64,000 nucleotides of DNA, from positions 1,095,009 through 1,159,008 of the forward strand of contig CABFPE010000212.1 in assembly GCA_900660155.1 (NCBI GenBank). The letters run 5' to 3'. Positions within the stretch are counted from its first letter, which is position 1. The number at the start of each line of letters is the position of its first letter. The notes under the pieces are model-generated. The model searched no databases, had not been told where the DNA came from, and was given only the letters and a program-made list of their open reading frames with translations. Below, in pieces: positions 35,432 to 47,125 of this stretch. The DNA is from Hofstenia miamia. Taxonomy: Eukaryota; Xenacoelomorpha; Acoela; Hofsteniidae. The translations under genes were made by a program, and so were the position numbers.

Positions 35432-37165
35432 CTAATTCGTTAAAGTCATCTTCACAAACGTAATCAGAAGTTTATTGTTGAAATAGACAATTTCTCCAAC
35501 AAACCACCCATTTTCATTCGAGGCTTTGACATTTCGTCCAACTAGCTGGTGATTCAAAAAATGGTCAGAAATATTATCCTCTAGGACAGGTGCTTCAGCT
35601 CGTGGGTTTTCTTCATCTTGAACCTGCTCAGAATGGTCCTCTGCCATTGGATCATTGTCAACTTAGTTTGAGATGGGAGCTTTATAGTTTGACAGCCTTC
35701 AGGTTGAATCTTGCTGTCGTCAGAACCATCATCCGTAATTTAACAGCCAGTTTTCTCCCAAAGTCTCTAACGAAATGCATCATAATCTGGTGAAACGAAC
35801 TGGTCATATGCGTCACTTGCCCAGTGGGTGGGGAATACGGCGCTCCTTGGCATTGAAAGAATCAACATTGCCATACCAGCGATCAGCTTTTTCATCAGAA
35901 TCAAGCTAAGCATGAAATTTTTGGTTTACGAGACGTTTAAGCAATTTTGCATATCCCGCATCAACCGATTGCCACAAATCCGTTGCATTCGGGAGCCCGT
36001 ACCAACAAACCCCAAATTGATCAGAAACACTCGTTGAATTCACTGCTAACCTGCGCTGTCAAATTATCACAAAATAGGGCGAAATGGTCAAGATCATTTA
36101 TCGCATCTTTGAGTATCGGCCCAGGCATTCGATTGAAAATAAACATCTACGTTTTTATGCCATGCATTCTTTTCCTCGCTGGTTATTCTCTTAACAAGGC
36201 CTCTGAAGATAATCGCAAGCTTAGGTTGTTTCCGGTCGGCAACATATTTGCAAAGTACATTGGCGCTTGTCCAGGTCACTCCCAGGTTATGAGATCCAAA
36301 CTTTCGATTTATTTTGATCTTGTCCTTCCTCGTAATGATGGTATGTTTCCTTCAAATTGATAGTAAAAGGCGTTGGTCAGCATTAAATCGATTCATTGGC
36401 TTAAAATAACCCCACTTTGCATCATAATGGATACGTTTTCCGGATCTTATCAAATATTCACATCCGAATCTTGAATTTCTTTATGAATGTTGCGATAACA
36501 AGCTTTATTATAATCACATTTGGATCTCCTGTTAATTCACGGTAAAGGATTCGTGCTTTCGACCATAACCAATTAAAATCATCTCGGCGATCTTTACTCC
36601 TCGCCTCTTTGAATCGTTTGAAAAGTTTGTTATAAAGGTCGATATACTTTCTTGATGGACGAATTTTAAGATAGTTCTTGTATTCTGAAGCTGCTGATTT
36701 AAAAATTTTGTCCTTAGCTTAACCATTTTAGGACGACCGATCTGTCAACACGATATTTCGCAGCAACAGTTTCGTAATGTTCACCAGCCTCAACGTCCCT
36801 GCCTCTTCTCGCTGTGGTTTTACGCTTGTCTCTATCATCCTCAATCTCGATTACCTTGACATCAGCTTGATTGGTGACGTTCATGTTTTCGGTTGCTCTC
36901 TTTTTAGCAGGTGGCTCTCCAATGTTATATTCGCCAACAATAGATTTCGAAAATGAAGGCTGTGTTGCTCCTGCGGGTGTTTGCAAAGAACATGAACAGC
37001 TAAGCCTTGCTTTTTTTGAAACATGTCAGTAAAATGAGAACATTTAAATGGTTTTGTCTCTTCATAAGTTGTTGGTATGCCACACAAATATTCTTTATCA
37101 CGATGCTTGATGGTTTTAGTAAAGGTAAATGCACCAAGCGTCAACTGACGTTTCTTCGACATGTT
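35432..37165 (-). mobile_element. pogo/Tigger-like DNA transposon relic with zinc-finger N-terminus
   Basis: On the minus strand the order is: a start at 37162 (MSKKRQLTLGAFTF...), a Cys/His finger (KCSHFTDMFQKKQGLAVHVLCKH), a basic linker (KRKTTARRGR), a helix-turn-helix (HYETVAAKYRVDRSVVLKWL), a further DNA-binding segment, and catalytic-domain remnants including ITSEEKNAWHKNVDVYFQSNAWAD and TDDGSDDS. That order, and the VDVYFQ-NAWAD block in particular, fit invertebrate Tigger/pogo transposases fused to a finger. Many frameshifts and stops (between the finger and the helix-turn-helix around 36.95 kb and repeatedly below 36.1 kb) show it is dead. No terminal inverted repeats were identified. 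Confidence 0.7.
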
Positions 37166-38332
37166 CTCTCATCAGCAGATTAAGAAAAATGATGAAATAA
37201 TACCATTCAACAAGATTTATAGGGAAGTGGCTGCTCAGGTTAGTTGGCCCCCCCTCACAAAGATTATTGATGAAAAATTATTAAAATGGCATTTTGTTTT
37301 CATGCCAATAATCTATCAATCAATTAAGTTCATTTAAGAAATCAGAGGTTTTTGAAGGAATTAAATGATTCAGAAGTTGTTTAGCGTTAACTAATTCGAA
37401 CTGATGCGTGTTATCACTTTTCGGATGCAAAAGAGCAATTAAATAGAGGTAATATAACAGTGATTCGAAACACAGGGTATTGTATTAAAAGCTATGGAAT
37501 GGAACACGTTCCCACTGATTGGCAGAGATGTTTAACCATTAACAGCATTTTCTTCCCGCCAAATCAACATCACCATAACACATTTGTTTGCTACGAGTAG
37601 TTCAGTCTTAAATTTATAAAGAAAGCTGGGAGTGGATATAATTTTAGACTATTTTAGCGGCTGAAACAGTTAGTAGCAGTAAACCAGACAAGCTCACACT
37701 GTGTCAAGTGCACAACACGCAGCCCTGGTTGAACGCATTTATGAGCCTGCTATTGCAAAGGGGGGTCATCAATGCTAGTCATAAGCTGTGGAACATGGGC
37801 ATTACTTTACTAATGCTTACGGCCAACAAGAACATTAATAAAAAGTTGATTGTGCAGAAAATAATGCTCGGATCGACTTCGGACCACTTTTATTCTCTTC
37901 ATAATTACATTTTACATCTGGAAGTTATTTAACGCAAAGACCAGTTCAAAATTGTAGGATTAATCAACGCGCCCTGCACTATCCTTGCACTACAATGGTT
38001 CATTTTAAGATTATCGAACTAAATCTATTCTAAAATACAATGGATAGCATTATCAAAATTTAAAATTTAATGTAGAAACGAGTAAACCTAGGTGGAATTA
38101 TTCGCTAAGCAATCTAAGTTTTCGAAAGGGTGAGCCCCTAAAAAGTTTTTTATCAAAAAATACTCAAGAAATCAGATTATTCTGAAAATTTAGTATGGAT
38201 TTAACTTACTGCTTAATCTGCTTCATATATACCAAAAAAATCAGTCGTTTTCAAAAAAATTTTGCTTAATAACTGTAATAGTATTGAACGCCATTATAAT
38301 ACTTCACGAAAGTGTATTCAGTGTCATTTTAA
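37166..38332. other. gene-free stretch
   Basis: No supported exon. A 74-codon plus-strand frame at 37708 is unsupported. It may include the 5' flank of the Tigger relic. Confidence 0.5.
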
Positions 38333-39620
38333 TTATAATAATAATAATTAATATATTTATTTCTAAAGGCGCCCTATTACAGAGCGCCGACATTACAAAC
38401 GTCAATTGTCAAAAAGAAACGTTTTTAGGTTCTTACGGAAAAGTATCCCGTCGCTAATGGAGTGTAACTGCCCAGGGAGAGAGTTCCATTGATTAGGTGT
38501 GATAATACGAAAGGCACGACCAACTTTGCGAACAGGATGTTTAGAGGTAATAAGACGAATGTGTGGGTCGAGTAGGGAAGACGACGGTTGGATCAAAAGA
38601 GATAGGTAATGAGACGAACAGTTATGAACCATCATGAATAGTTTATAGCGGATTTGATAATAGACTGAGTCAACGGAGGCTTTGAATAAGACTGTAAGTG
38701 GGTGCACGGCCGTGCTGGGCATATAGAAACCGGGAGCACAGTTTTGTACTCTCTGTAGAGAGGGAAAAGGATATAATCAAGGCATGAGAAAAGAAAATTG
38801 GAAAAGTCAATGCTGGAGATAACAAGAGCCTTGGCAAAATCAAATGTAAGCCAAGCTCGGAACTTCCAGAGATTGCCTAGAATGGCGAAGCAAGACTTGA
38901 CAATGCGTGAAATGTGAAGTCGGAAGGATAAATCAGAGTCAGTAATGACACCCAGGTTGAAATACATCGAAGTCCATGTGAATAGCTGAAAGTGAAGAGA
39001 TGTAAGAGGAAGAGAGGAGAGGTCCAAAAACTGAGTCTTGAGATACGCCGCATGAGTTGGCAAAAGGCTGAGAGCGCTGGCCATCCCATAGAACATAAGA
39101 GCTGCGATCAAAGAGGTACGAGCGGAGCCATTGAAGTGCAAGACCAGAAATGGTGAATGAATTGTGAAGACTGGAAATCAGAACATCGTGGTTGACTGTG
39201 TCAAAGGCAGCTGATAAGTCAATCAGAACTATCAGTGACACGGGGCCACCCTCACGATCACACCATAATTTGTCTTGGACAGCTAATAATGCTAGTTCGG
39301 TCGAGTGTCCTATTTGGAGGCTAATTGCCATTCGTCATTAAGATTGTTGTGGTGTATGTGCTGACTTTAGACAAGTAAGGTAAAAATGAAATGGGTGGTA
39401 GTCAGAAGCAACTGAGGAGTCAATAGTGGGTTTCTTCAGCAATAGTAGTAAGGTGACGATCTTGAAACGGCTAGGAAAGAGGTTAAACATGGATGTGATA
39501 ACAGGCATCAGGTGTGAACGGAGGAATTGGTAACCCCATGACATGGGTAGTTCAATTGTTCTTCTTTTATTCAAATGCTTATTGTATGAAATTGATTTAA
39601 ATTGGCGATGCATGTCCATT
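38333..39620 (-). mobile_element. LINE, 5'-truncated, CR1/Jockey group, (TTA)n tail
   Basis: From 5' to 3' on the minus strand: finger fragments (WGYQFLRSHLMPVITSMFNLFPSRFK), palm A (LIVLIDLSAAFDTVNHDVLI), block B (SCGVSQDSVFGPLL, normally GVPQGSVLGPLLF), then LGVITDSDLSFRLHISRIVKSC, the thumb/C-terminal region, and RAFRIITPNQWNSLPGQL...FRKNLKTFLF at the end. The 3' UTR is short, with a 5-bp GC stem-loop (38368-38388) and a TTA-rich tail. Loss of the Pro and Gln order in block B and several frame changes (around 38.7, 38.95 and 39.33 kb) mark it as dead. It is a different family from 29537-31730. Confidence 0.85.
38368..38388 (-). repeat. stem-loop at LINE 3' end
   Basis: GGCGC at 38368-38372 pairs with GCGCC at 38384-38388 around an 11-base loop, just inside the TTA tail. 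In several LINE families a 3' hairpin like this is the site read by the reverse transcriptase. Confidence 0.6.
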
Positions 39621-42120
39621 TTTTTTAAGTTTGTATTCTATGCTGTTCTATTTTTCAATAAACGTGATAATCAATCTTACATAATATATGAAAATAATTT
39701 TATTTCAGGCAAGCAAGAAATAAGGTTACTTTCATTGAGATTCTAAGTAGGGTTTTACAGCTTCAATTTTCTTTCACGATTTTTAGCGGCCGTAAGTTGA
39801 ACTTTTGTTTTGACTATAGTGTTTTTATAATGAATAGTGACTTTTATTGAGGGTGTGTAAGTTCAGATAAATTATGAGAAATGTGGTGAATATTATGCAC
39901 AATATAAACTTTACTTCAATATATGCGGCTGCGCCTTTTAGCGTTATGGCCGCCACTGAGAAGCTAACACTTGAACATAGCGTCTGTCTTGTTATAAATT
40001 CTAAAACACTAATTCTAAGCCCAACACAATTTGTTTTCATTTTGTTTTTTAATGTATTTAATTGTTCCAGATACACCAATATGTATTCCTTGATCGAGTA
40101 CATCATTGAAACCATCACTATTCTCATATTGTTGTTAAGCATCATATAAATAATTTATCTTATCTAGCTTGATGACAATCAGTCAATATGGCAACATTTT
40201 AAAAGATTTCATGTTGTCATGGTAAAAATAAATAAATATAACAAAGAGTTTTATTGTTTAACATATTCTTTTAATAATTAATAGCTTAATTTCAAAACAG
40301 AATTTTTTTAGTTATGATATCGTACATAATGAATTAAAGGATTAACTGTAAAATCTAAAATATCGAAATGTTTGAAAAAATATAAGAAAAAATGAGAAAA
40401 CTTTGCAACAAAGATTTGTCATTGATAAAGGTCCAACAGATTTTAGAAATCTTCGTTATTGAGGTGTCAATATTTCTGAAACTAAGTACACATTTGTGAA
40501 AATTTACACAAATATCGCCGTTTGCTTGTAAAATACAATTTTGTGATGAATGACATTTGCAAACGTTGTCAGAACTATATTTACGTAAAAAGCAGAATTG
40601 CAAGTACTGTACGTGTATGTATGCTATCTAATATCTCGCAGGAAAGGATTATGCCGGTTGTTGAATTTGCTATGACATCATTAACAACGAAAATTTCATG
40701 GCCTGGTTATTTCAAAATCCGAAGAGATCCAGCAATTTAATATTCTTCAAGGGAAACCAGTTGTAAAATGTTAAGACTGTTAGTAAAATTAAAATAGAAA
40801 TTCAAACATTCTTTATATGGAAGTATTCGCAATTGAATGATGAAGTGTTTACTTATATACAATTAATATAATTGATACTTTTAGGACGGAAGTGGCCAAG
40901 GAAAACATTATTGCTAGTCGTCTTCGTCGGTCAGAGCGTTTCCATAAAAATCGAAATATTTAATAGGGCACTTTTATTTTTAGTTGTAGCAATGCTTTTT
41001 ATTGTGATTGTTTAATGTGATCATATCGTACACTATTTGTTCTAATTGTTTCCATTTTTGTACCTCTTTTGTATAAAGAAGGCAACGTTAATGTAGTTTT
41101 ACTGAAATAAAATAGGGAAAGCATTTACCTCCGACTAAAAAGTTGTCGGTTAAACTAACGTCTTATATCGCTTGCAATTTAATATATTAAATTTTTAATT
41201 TGAATTCCTAAATAATTCATTGCATTCGTAATACAAGAACCACTATTAATTGTTTCGAACTTAACCTGGAATCTGGCATTGGTTTTCTGCAAATTTAGAA
41301 ACACGTTTACGGCATTTAAACGCCTTGTGTAATGCGTAAATTTTTCATTTTCATTTTCCAAAACACTTCTTAACCCAGATTTAGCAAATGTTAGTTTAAA
41401 CGAATATTTTGTCCTTTATGTTTATATTATTGTAAAATGTGAGAGATTGGTTTGAAGATTCATGTTCTAACATTTAAAAAATTTTAATAAAAGCTCGGAA
41501 TTTTGATTAAATTACATTTAAAATTAAGAGTTTTTACTATGACATCACCTAGGGAGGACCCGTGCCCGGTCCGTAGCCCATACCCGTAAAAATAGGCCAA
41601 TAGGTTTGTCAGGTCCCGTATCCTAATCCCGTTATGCCTATAGGTAAATGTTCAAATATAATACCTTGAAGCAACGAGAAAACATTTAAGTGTGCTATTG
41701 TACATGCATACTTAAACGGTCAATTCATTGACAACACATCAAACTGTATCAAAAAATTTAGATAAAGTTATACACTACACTGCACTGCTTGTATGACATT
41801 GTATAAGTATATTACATTAATTCCATTCAAACGATACGTATGTTAACAACTTGTGCTTACGTTACAAAAATCTATTTGTTTAGTAAATCAATTTCTTTTT
41901 ATGAAAGTTGCAACAATTTATTTTTAGATATTATTTTTATTTATTCAAAAATATATTTGTACATTTCAGCAAAATCCTTATTTATTTGCAAATTGTTAAC
42001 ACATGTATACAAGGAAATTTTGTCACATTTTCATATAAATGATTTTCATACATGAAATTGTGTGCCTGCTTTGAGATTGTGAGCATGGAATTTGTACAAC
42101 ACTGGTAAAATCTTGCACTG
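39621..42120. other. gene-free stretch
   Basis: No exon supported. At 41550-41650 a cluster of CCCGT/CCCGTA words (GGACCCGTGCCCGGTCCGTA) resembles GC-rich hAT-type ends but no partner end was found. Confidence 0.5.
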
Positions 42121-43118
42121 CCACTATCACAAAAAATGCCTACTTGGTGTACATCATTAAGTGATTTCTTTCCAAATAATTTCATAAAATTTCAATATAT
42201 TTTTCTTAGAAACAAGAATTTTTTTAATCAGTGTACCCAAGTACTATAATTTTANAATGTGGCCGATCAGTGGAGGCGGAATAGATTTTTTATTGAGGGT
42301 GATCAACTCAAAACTTAAATGACATGAGGTGATTATTATTTCATGTTATGATTTTGTCGATCGGTTACTTAAGCCACTGGTATAACGGCTACTGATGTTT
42401 TAAACCACTGGCTGCTAACACAAAGTTCACATGTCAAACATTTAAGTAAGCAAGAAGCAATCAAAATGAGTACATACAAAATAAAAAAACTGCGTAACTA
42501 TGAAATCGAAACACAAATTTCAAAATGAATGACAAAAAACAATATGAATAAACAATGAAAATCCATCTTTATTACCAAAATAAGCAATGGGTCCTCATTA
42601 TTAATAAAAATTTTGGTACATCTTCATGTTTTAGCATATACAATAGATCTTGATAAATTTTCAATATCATCAAATTGCTTAGGTGAACCTGGCCCATAGT
42701 AGCCCTTAGATAACTTTTGATGTAGCGTAAAGATGAAAGTGAGCATTCACCAGTACAAGTTGTGAGTAGCAATGTTAAGTATAACTTGATTAACTAATGA
42801 ATCTAAGGATACATTATCTTAGCACCAGCAATTTCATTTATAAACTGCTGTACAGTTGCAAATGAAGTAACTGAATGAATTTTCTTGTCCGAGTTCATGG
42901 AATTATATAAATTTCAATGTGCTCTAAATATTAAATGGAGCGCCCACTAGACCGGTCCTGTGTGATATTGGGGGCTAAAGCCCNCCACTATCACAAAAAA
43001 TGCCTACTTGGTGTACATCATTAAGTGATTTCTTTCCAAATAATTTCATAAAATTTCAATATATTTTTCTTAGAAACAAGAATTTTTTTAATCAGTGTAC
43101 CCAAGTACTATAATTTTA
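42121..43118. other. probable assembly artefact: N-bounded insert with exact 134-base flank duplication
   Basis: Bases 42121-42254 are repeated exactly at 42985-43118. Single N bases sit at 42255 and 42984, bounding the intervening 728 bases. An exact duplication beginning right at an N is what a scaffolder leaves when it joins overlapping contigs without merging them. The insert may be a real allele or a misplaced contig. Confidence 0.85.
42256..42800 (-). mobile_element. hAT transposase C-terminal fragment
   Basis: The minus-strand frame at 42572-42772 includes CTGECSLSSLRYIKSYLRATMGQVHLSNLMIL. This matches the hAT dimerisation domain (x-ERSFSxLKxIKxxLRSxMxQxRLxxLxxL) of ZMYM/52-kDa-repressor type transposases. 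Only the last part remains. It lies inside the N-bounded insert, so its placement is doubtful. Confidence 0.75.
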
Positions 43119-44383
43119 TCAATGAAGGCAATTATCAGAACATGACTGTAAAATATTTAATGTACCCAGGGCATCACTTTATTTTCGAAGAAAAAATCTA
43201 TATTCAGAAATTATTTGAATAAAGAATACTTATAGCAATTCTGAAAGCACCAAGAAAAATATAAACAAAGCAAGAATATTTACAAATAATGATAAATTTG
43301 AATTATGGCGATGTTAGTTTCTATTACTTAAATTAAAGATGGAAAAGTATTTTTTAATACTTAATTCATTCCATATATTTAGTTAAGAAATGACTTTTTC
43401 ATTATTCGCTTCTTCTACCTAACTGGTTCAATAAATGCGTTTTTGATTTTTTTTATTTTTTTTTTAGCTATTTTTGCCTGAAGACTTAATACTAGGGTAT
43501 GAATTAATTGAATTTTTGCTTTATTTGGAAGTTTTGGAGAAATTAAGTTAATTGCTTTAATCGATATGGCCATTTTTCTAATAACATCATTTAGGTGCTC
43601 TTCAAAATTTAGATTTCTGTCAAAAATAATTCTGACGTTTTATTTGAATGCTGTTGAAATTAAGTTTGTATTTTAAAGTATCAGTAATTTAGTTTTTTAT
43701 TTAAAAATACAGAATTACTCTTAGTTTTATAGAAGCTAAATATTTAGCAAGAGAAGCCCAGTTTGCTTCGAGCGTTTAAATGGCTTTTTCGGAAGATTTA
43801 GGGAAGTGATCCAAATTCAATACGTTAACAACACCGTTAACAAATGGTGTTTTACGTTAACATGCCGTTAAAGGCGGGTTTTTCCGCAAATGTTATTACA
43901 AATAACTGATACATTTAGGTTCTGCACTTTTCTTCAGATATATCTATGCAAATCAATTTATTAAGCGTATGCAGGCATTTGAAGCTAGAATTGTTGTTTA
44001 CGGTGCATTTTCACTTGTTAACTTATTGAATTTAGATCATTTCCCTTATTAAAATTACATATTGTATCATATGCATATTGTATAAAATCCGACAAATAGT
44101 TTATTTAAATACTCAAAATTAAGAGACCCTGGGGGAAAATTAATTCGTTCACTTGTTTTGCTAATTGGAGAGGTGATTGAAATAGGTCTATAATTTAAGT
44201 ATTCTTCGGGATGCCCTTTTTGAGTAGTGGCTTAATATTTAATTCGTATGTAAAAAAAGGAATGTCTTATTCATGCATTCAAGATGTAACACATTGGCTC
44301 AGCTATTAAGTTGGCCGTTAGTGTTAGGAGCCAAGTTGGTATTACAGAGGGTCTGCTTAATTTTTTAAACAATGTATCGACTT
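43119..44383. other. gene-free stretch
   Basis: AT-rich, no exon recognised. Around 43440-44380 some translated scraps could be eroded LINE sequence, but I cannot support a call. Confidence 0.45.
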
Positions 44384-46337
44384 TGTGGTCGTACCTCTAG
44401 CTAAGGTAGGACCTGTATGTACTCCAATTGTTCTTACGTGCTCGGTATCTAAGGTAATAGGTAATAGAAGAAATTATTTAGTTGCAAAACGAAAGGAGAA
44501 AGAGAAAAAAGTACATTTATACCGTTGTAGTTTCCTACACTTCATTAAAAGGCTTTCATTTTTATTTGAAATGGATTTATCTTATTATAGTACGATTTTT
44601 CTATTTTTCCCATTTATTATTTTGGGATGAAAGATTTTCAAAGCATTTTTGTTGCTACAAGTTGACCGGATTGTGGTAAACACTGAAAATTCCACATCGC
44701 TATGCAATGTGTTGTACACAGTGTGTGGATAGCGGCAAGAAGGATCGATACAGCAGTAGTGGAGATGGGGGAACATCAACCAAGGCATATGTTGAACAAT
44801 TGGATGCTATTTACCAGAATACTGCCGAACAAATTCGCAAATTGGATGCTAAACAAACGACGTGGATGGAGGAATTCAAACAGTCGTATCAGAAAAACGT
44901 AAATCGTAAGTCCAATAATAATTATATTTCGCGGATAGTAATGAGCGGCATTCCAGAATCTACGTCTGACAATGGTATCACGATTGATAAAGAAATGGTA
45001 TTACGAGTATTGGACTTTTTGGGCGAAAACGCTGCTAATATTAAAGAGGTTTTTCTAATAGGAAAACGGAATGACAGTATCATCCGGCCTGTAATTGTCG
45101 ATGTAGGTACGTTATGGTCTTAGAGTTGTTTTCTGTCAAAGACTAACATGCTAAAGAATTTTAATGATTTCAAAGTGTTTGTCAAGGCTGAGTTGAATCC
45201 CAATAACAGAGTGATTGAGAGAGCTTTGTTAAATCGACATTAAAAATGATAGACGATGACGGAATTGACCGCTCTAAGATCAAAATTCGAAACTTGCCAT
45301 TGTTACTGGACGGCCAATTTGTGCGATTGGATCAATGACTACCTACGAAGCAACCTAGTAAATGTTTTGTCCTAGTTTATTCCTTAGCAACGTTCAGTCA
45401 CTTAAATACAAAATCGACGAACTTACCTCTATCATTAATGTCGATAAGCCTGATTTGGTATTTTTTGGTCGAAAACAATTTATCGTATTTGATTGCTGAT
45501 TACTAGGTATCGCTACCGGGTTATGTAATTGAAAGAGTTGATAGAACTACTGAAAGTAATGCTAAATATGGCGGAGGCGTAGAAATTCAGATTCGTCGTA
45601 TAAGCCTATTTTACCTAATGAGATAGCCCACTTCCCATTTGAATCTTTATGGATCATCATGTCACCACCTAATTCACCTCGTGGCATTAACGGATTTGTT
45701 ATATGCGTAATCTATCATCCTTATTGGACAAAAGATAATGGGTATATGAAAATCTATGTGCGATCGGTTTTCCCCGACATTGAACTAAAGTTACCTAATT
45801 ATGCGGTAATTATTGGCGGCGATTTTAACGATTTGAACAATGGCTCTTTAACACGAGAATTTCAGCTCAGTCAAATGGTTAAGTTTCGCACCCATGGGAA
45901 GAAGATATTAGATAAGGTATTTGTCTCTCATCTGCAGTTGTTTGCTGATGCAACTCCATTATCTGTTTCAGCTAAGGCCAAGGAATATAGTTCTGATGTG
46001 ATTAAACGTATAGTGTGGAAATCTTGAGAAGACTCCTAGTGGCCTTAGAAAATTGGTAACACCATTTGTAAGGTCAATTGGTTGTCCTTATTCCAACGAG
46101 CTTCTTGCTTTGAGGACATGTGGGACATTTTTGCTGACTTCATAGACAGTTGGATTAATGAGTGCTTTCCTTTGTTTAAATCTCGTATCTATGTACGGGA
46201 TAAACCTTGGATATCTAATAATGCCAAGCGACTGATTGCAAAGCGTCAAGCAGCCCTTCGCAATAACAACCCTTTTGAATTCAGAAAGATGAGGAATGTT
46301 GTTAAAATCAGAAGTCTGCGATACTGGTGGAAATCAA

Positions 46338-47125
46338 TAAAAATATATGTAATTACAATGATAGTAACTTATTGGTCCTTGGTAGTAATTNAGACCAATG
46401 GAGTTTCACGGAAATTGGTTGAGTTTCTAGAGAGGGAGATGGGAAAGTAGTAGACTGAGATAGACACGCACAGGTTGAAGTTTAGGCGAGGCATATTCCA
46501 GGGAGAGAGCTTAGCACCACTACTGTATGTAGTTAGCTTAATCCCTATCACAGAAAAGTTGAAGGAGACAGGCATAAGGTATAAGATGGAGAAGAATGGT
46601 AGAGCAATGGCTCATCTGTGGTACATGAACGACCTAAAGATGTATGCTATTTCAAGGAAGACGCTGCAGAAGCAAGTGGAAACATTGGAGAATGCAAGCA
46701 GAGATTCAAGGTTAGAATTTGTATTAGGAAAGTGTGCGGCAGTGAAAATGACTAGAGGTAAGTGTATAGATGGGGATGGTTTAAAGGCGAGCATTGGGGA
46801 TAAGATTGAGGAAGTCAAAATACTTAGCAGTGATTGAGAGGGACAGAACTGTAGAAGCAGAAGCACTGGGGCTAAAGGAATACGTAGAAGAGCAGCCTAA
46901 GAAGACCTTACTGTAGGTCACTAATGAGTTAAGGAAGATAAGAACTGAGAGTGAAGGAAAGACAGCATACCAGAATAGGATGGAATTAGAGAGACAAACA
47001 AGGTATAGGCAGAAGGTGATGCATGCAGAATACTGGAGGAACACAGAAAAATGTCGCAGAGAGGAAAGCAANTAAAAATATATGTAATTACAATGATAGT
47101 AACTTATTGGTCCTTGGTAGTAATT
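46338..47125. other. probable assembly artefact: N-bounded insert with exact 53-base flank duplication
   Basis: Bases 46338-46390 recur exactly at 47073-47125, with N at 46391 and 47072. This is the same signature as at 42121-43118. The LINE reads across if the insert and one copy are removed. Confidence 0.85.
46392..47071 (+). mobile_element. R2-type reverse transcriptase fragment
   Basis: The plus strand encodes RRGIFQGESLAPLLYVVSLIPITEKLK, then HLWYMNDLKMYA and a following helix with a VLGKCAAVK strand. GIFQGDSLSPLLF-x-LIPL and HLLYMDDLKLY are hallmarks of R2/NeSL-type site-specific LINEs. Here the catalytic MDD reads MND. A later part (EEQPKKTLL, VTNELRKIRTESEG) fits the region after the palm. 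It belongs to a different clade from the LINE that surrounds it and lies in the N-bounded insert. Confidence 0.75.

Noticed and set aside
35947-36360. 137-codon plus-strand frame
   Set aside because: It lies antisense to the pogo/Tigger relic and has no independent protein character.
39825-40149. Overlapping frames on both strands, about 100 codons each
   Set aside because: Neither strand shows a domain, a splice signal or a coding bias; the two frames are each other's shadow.
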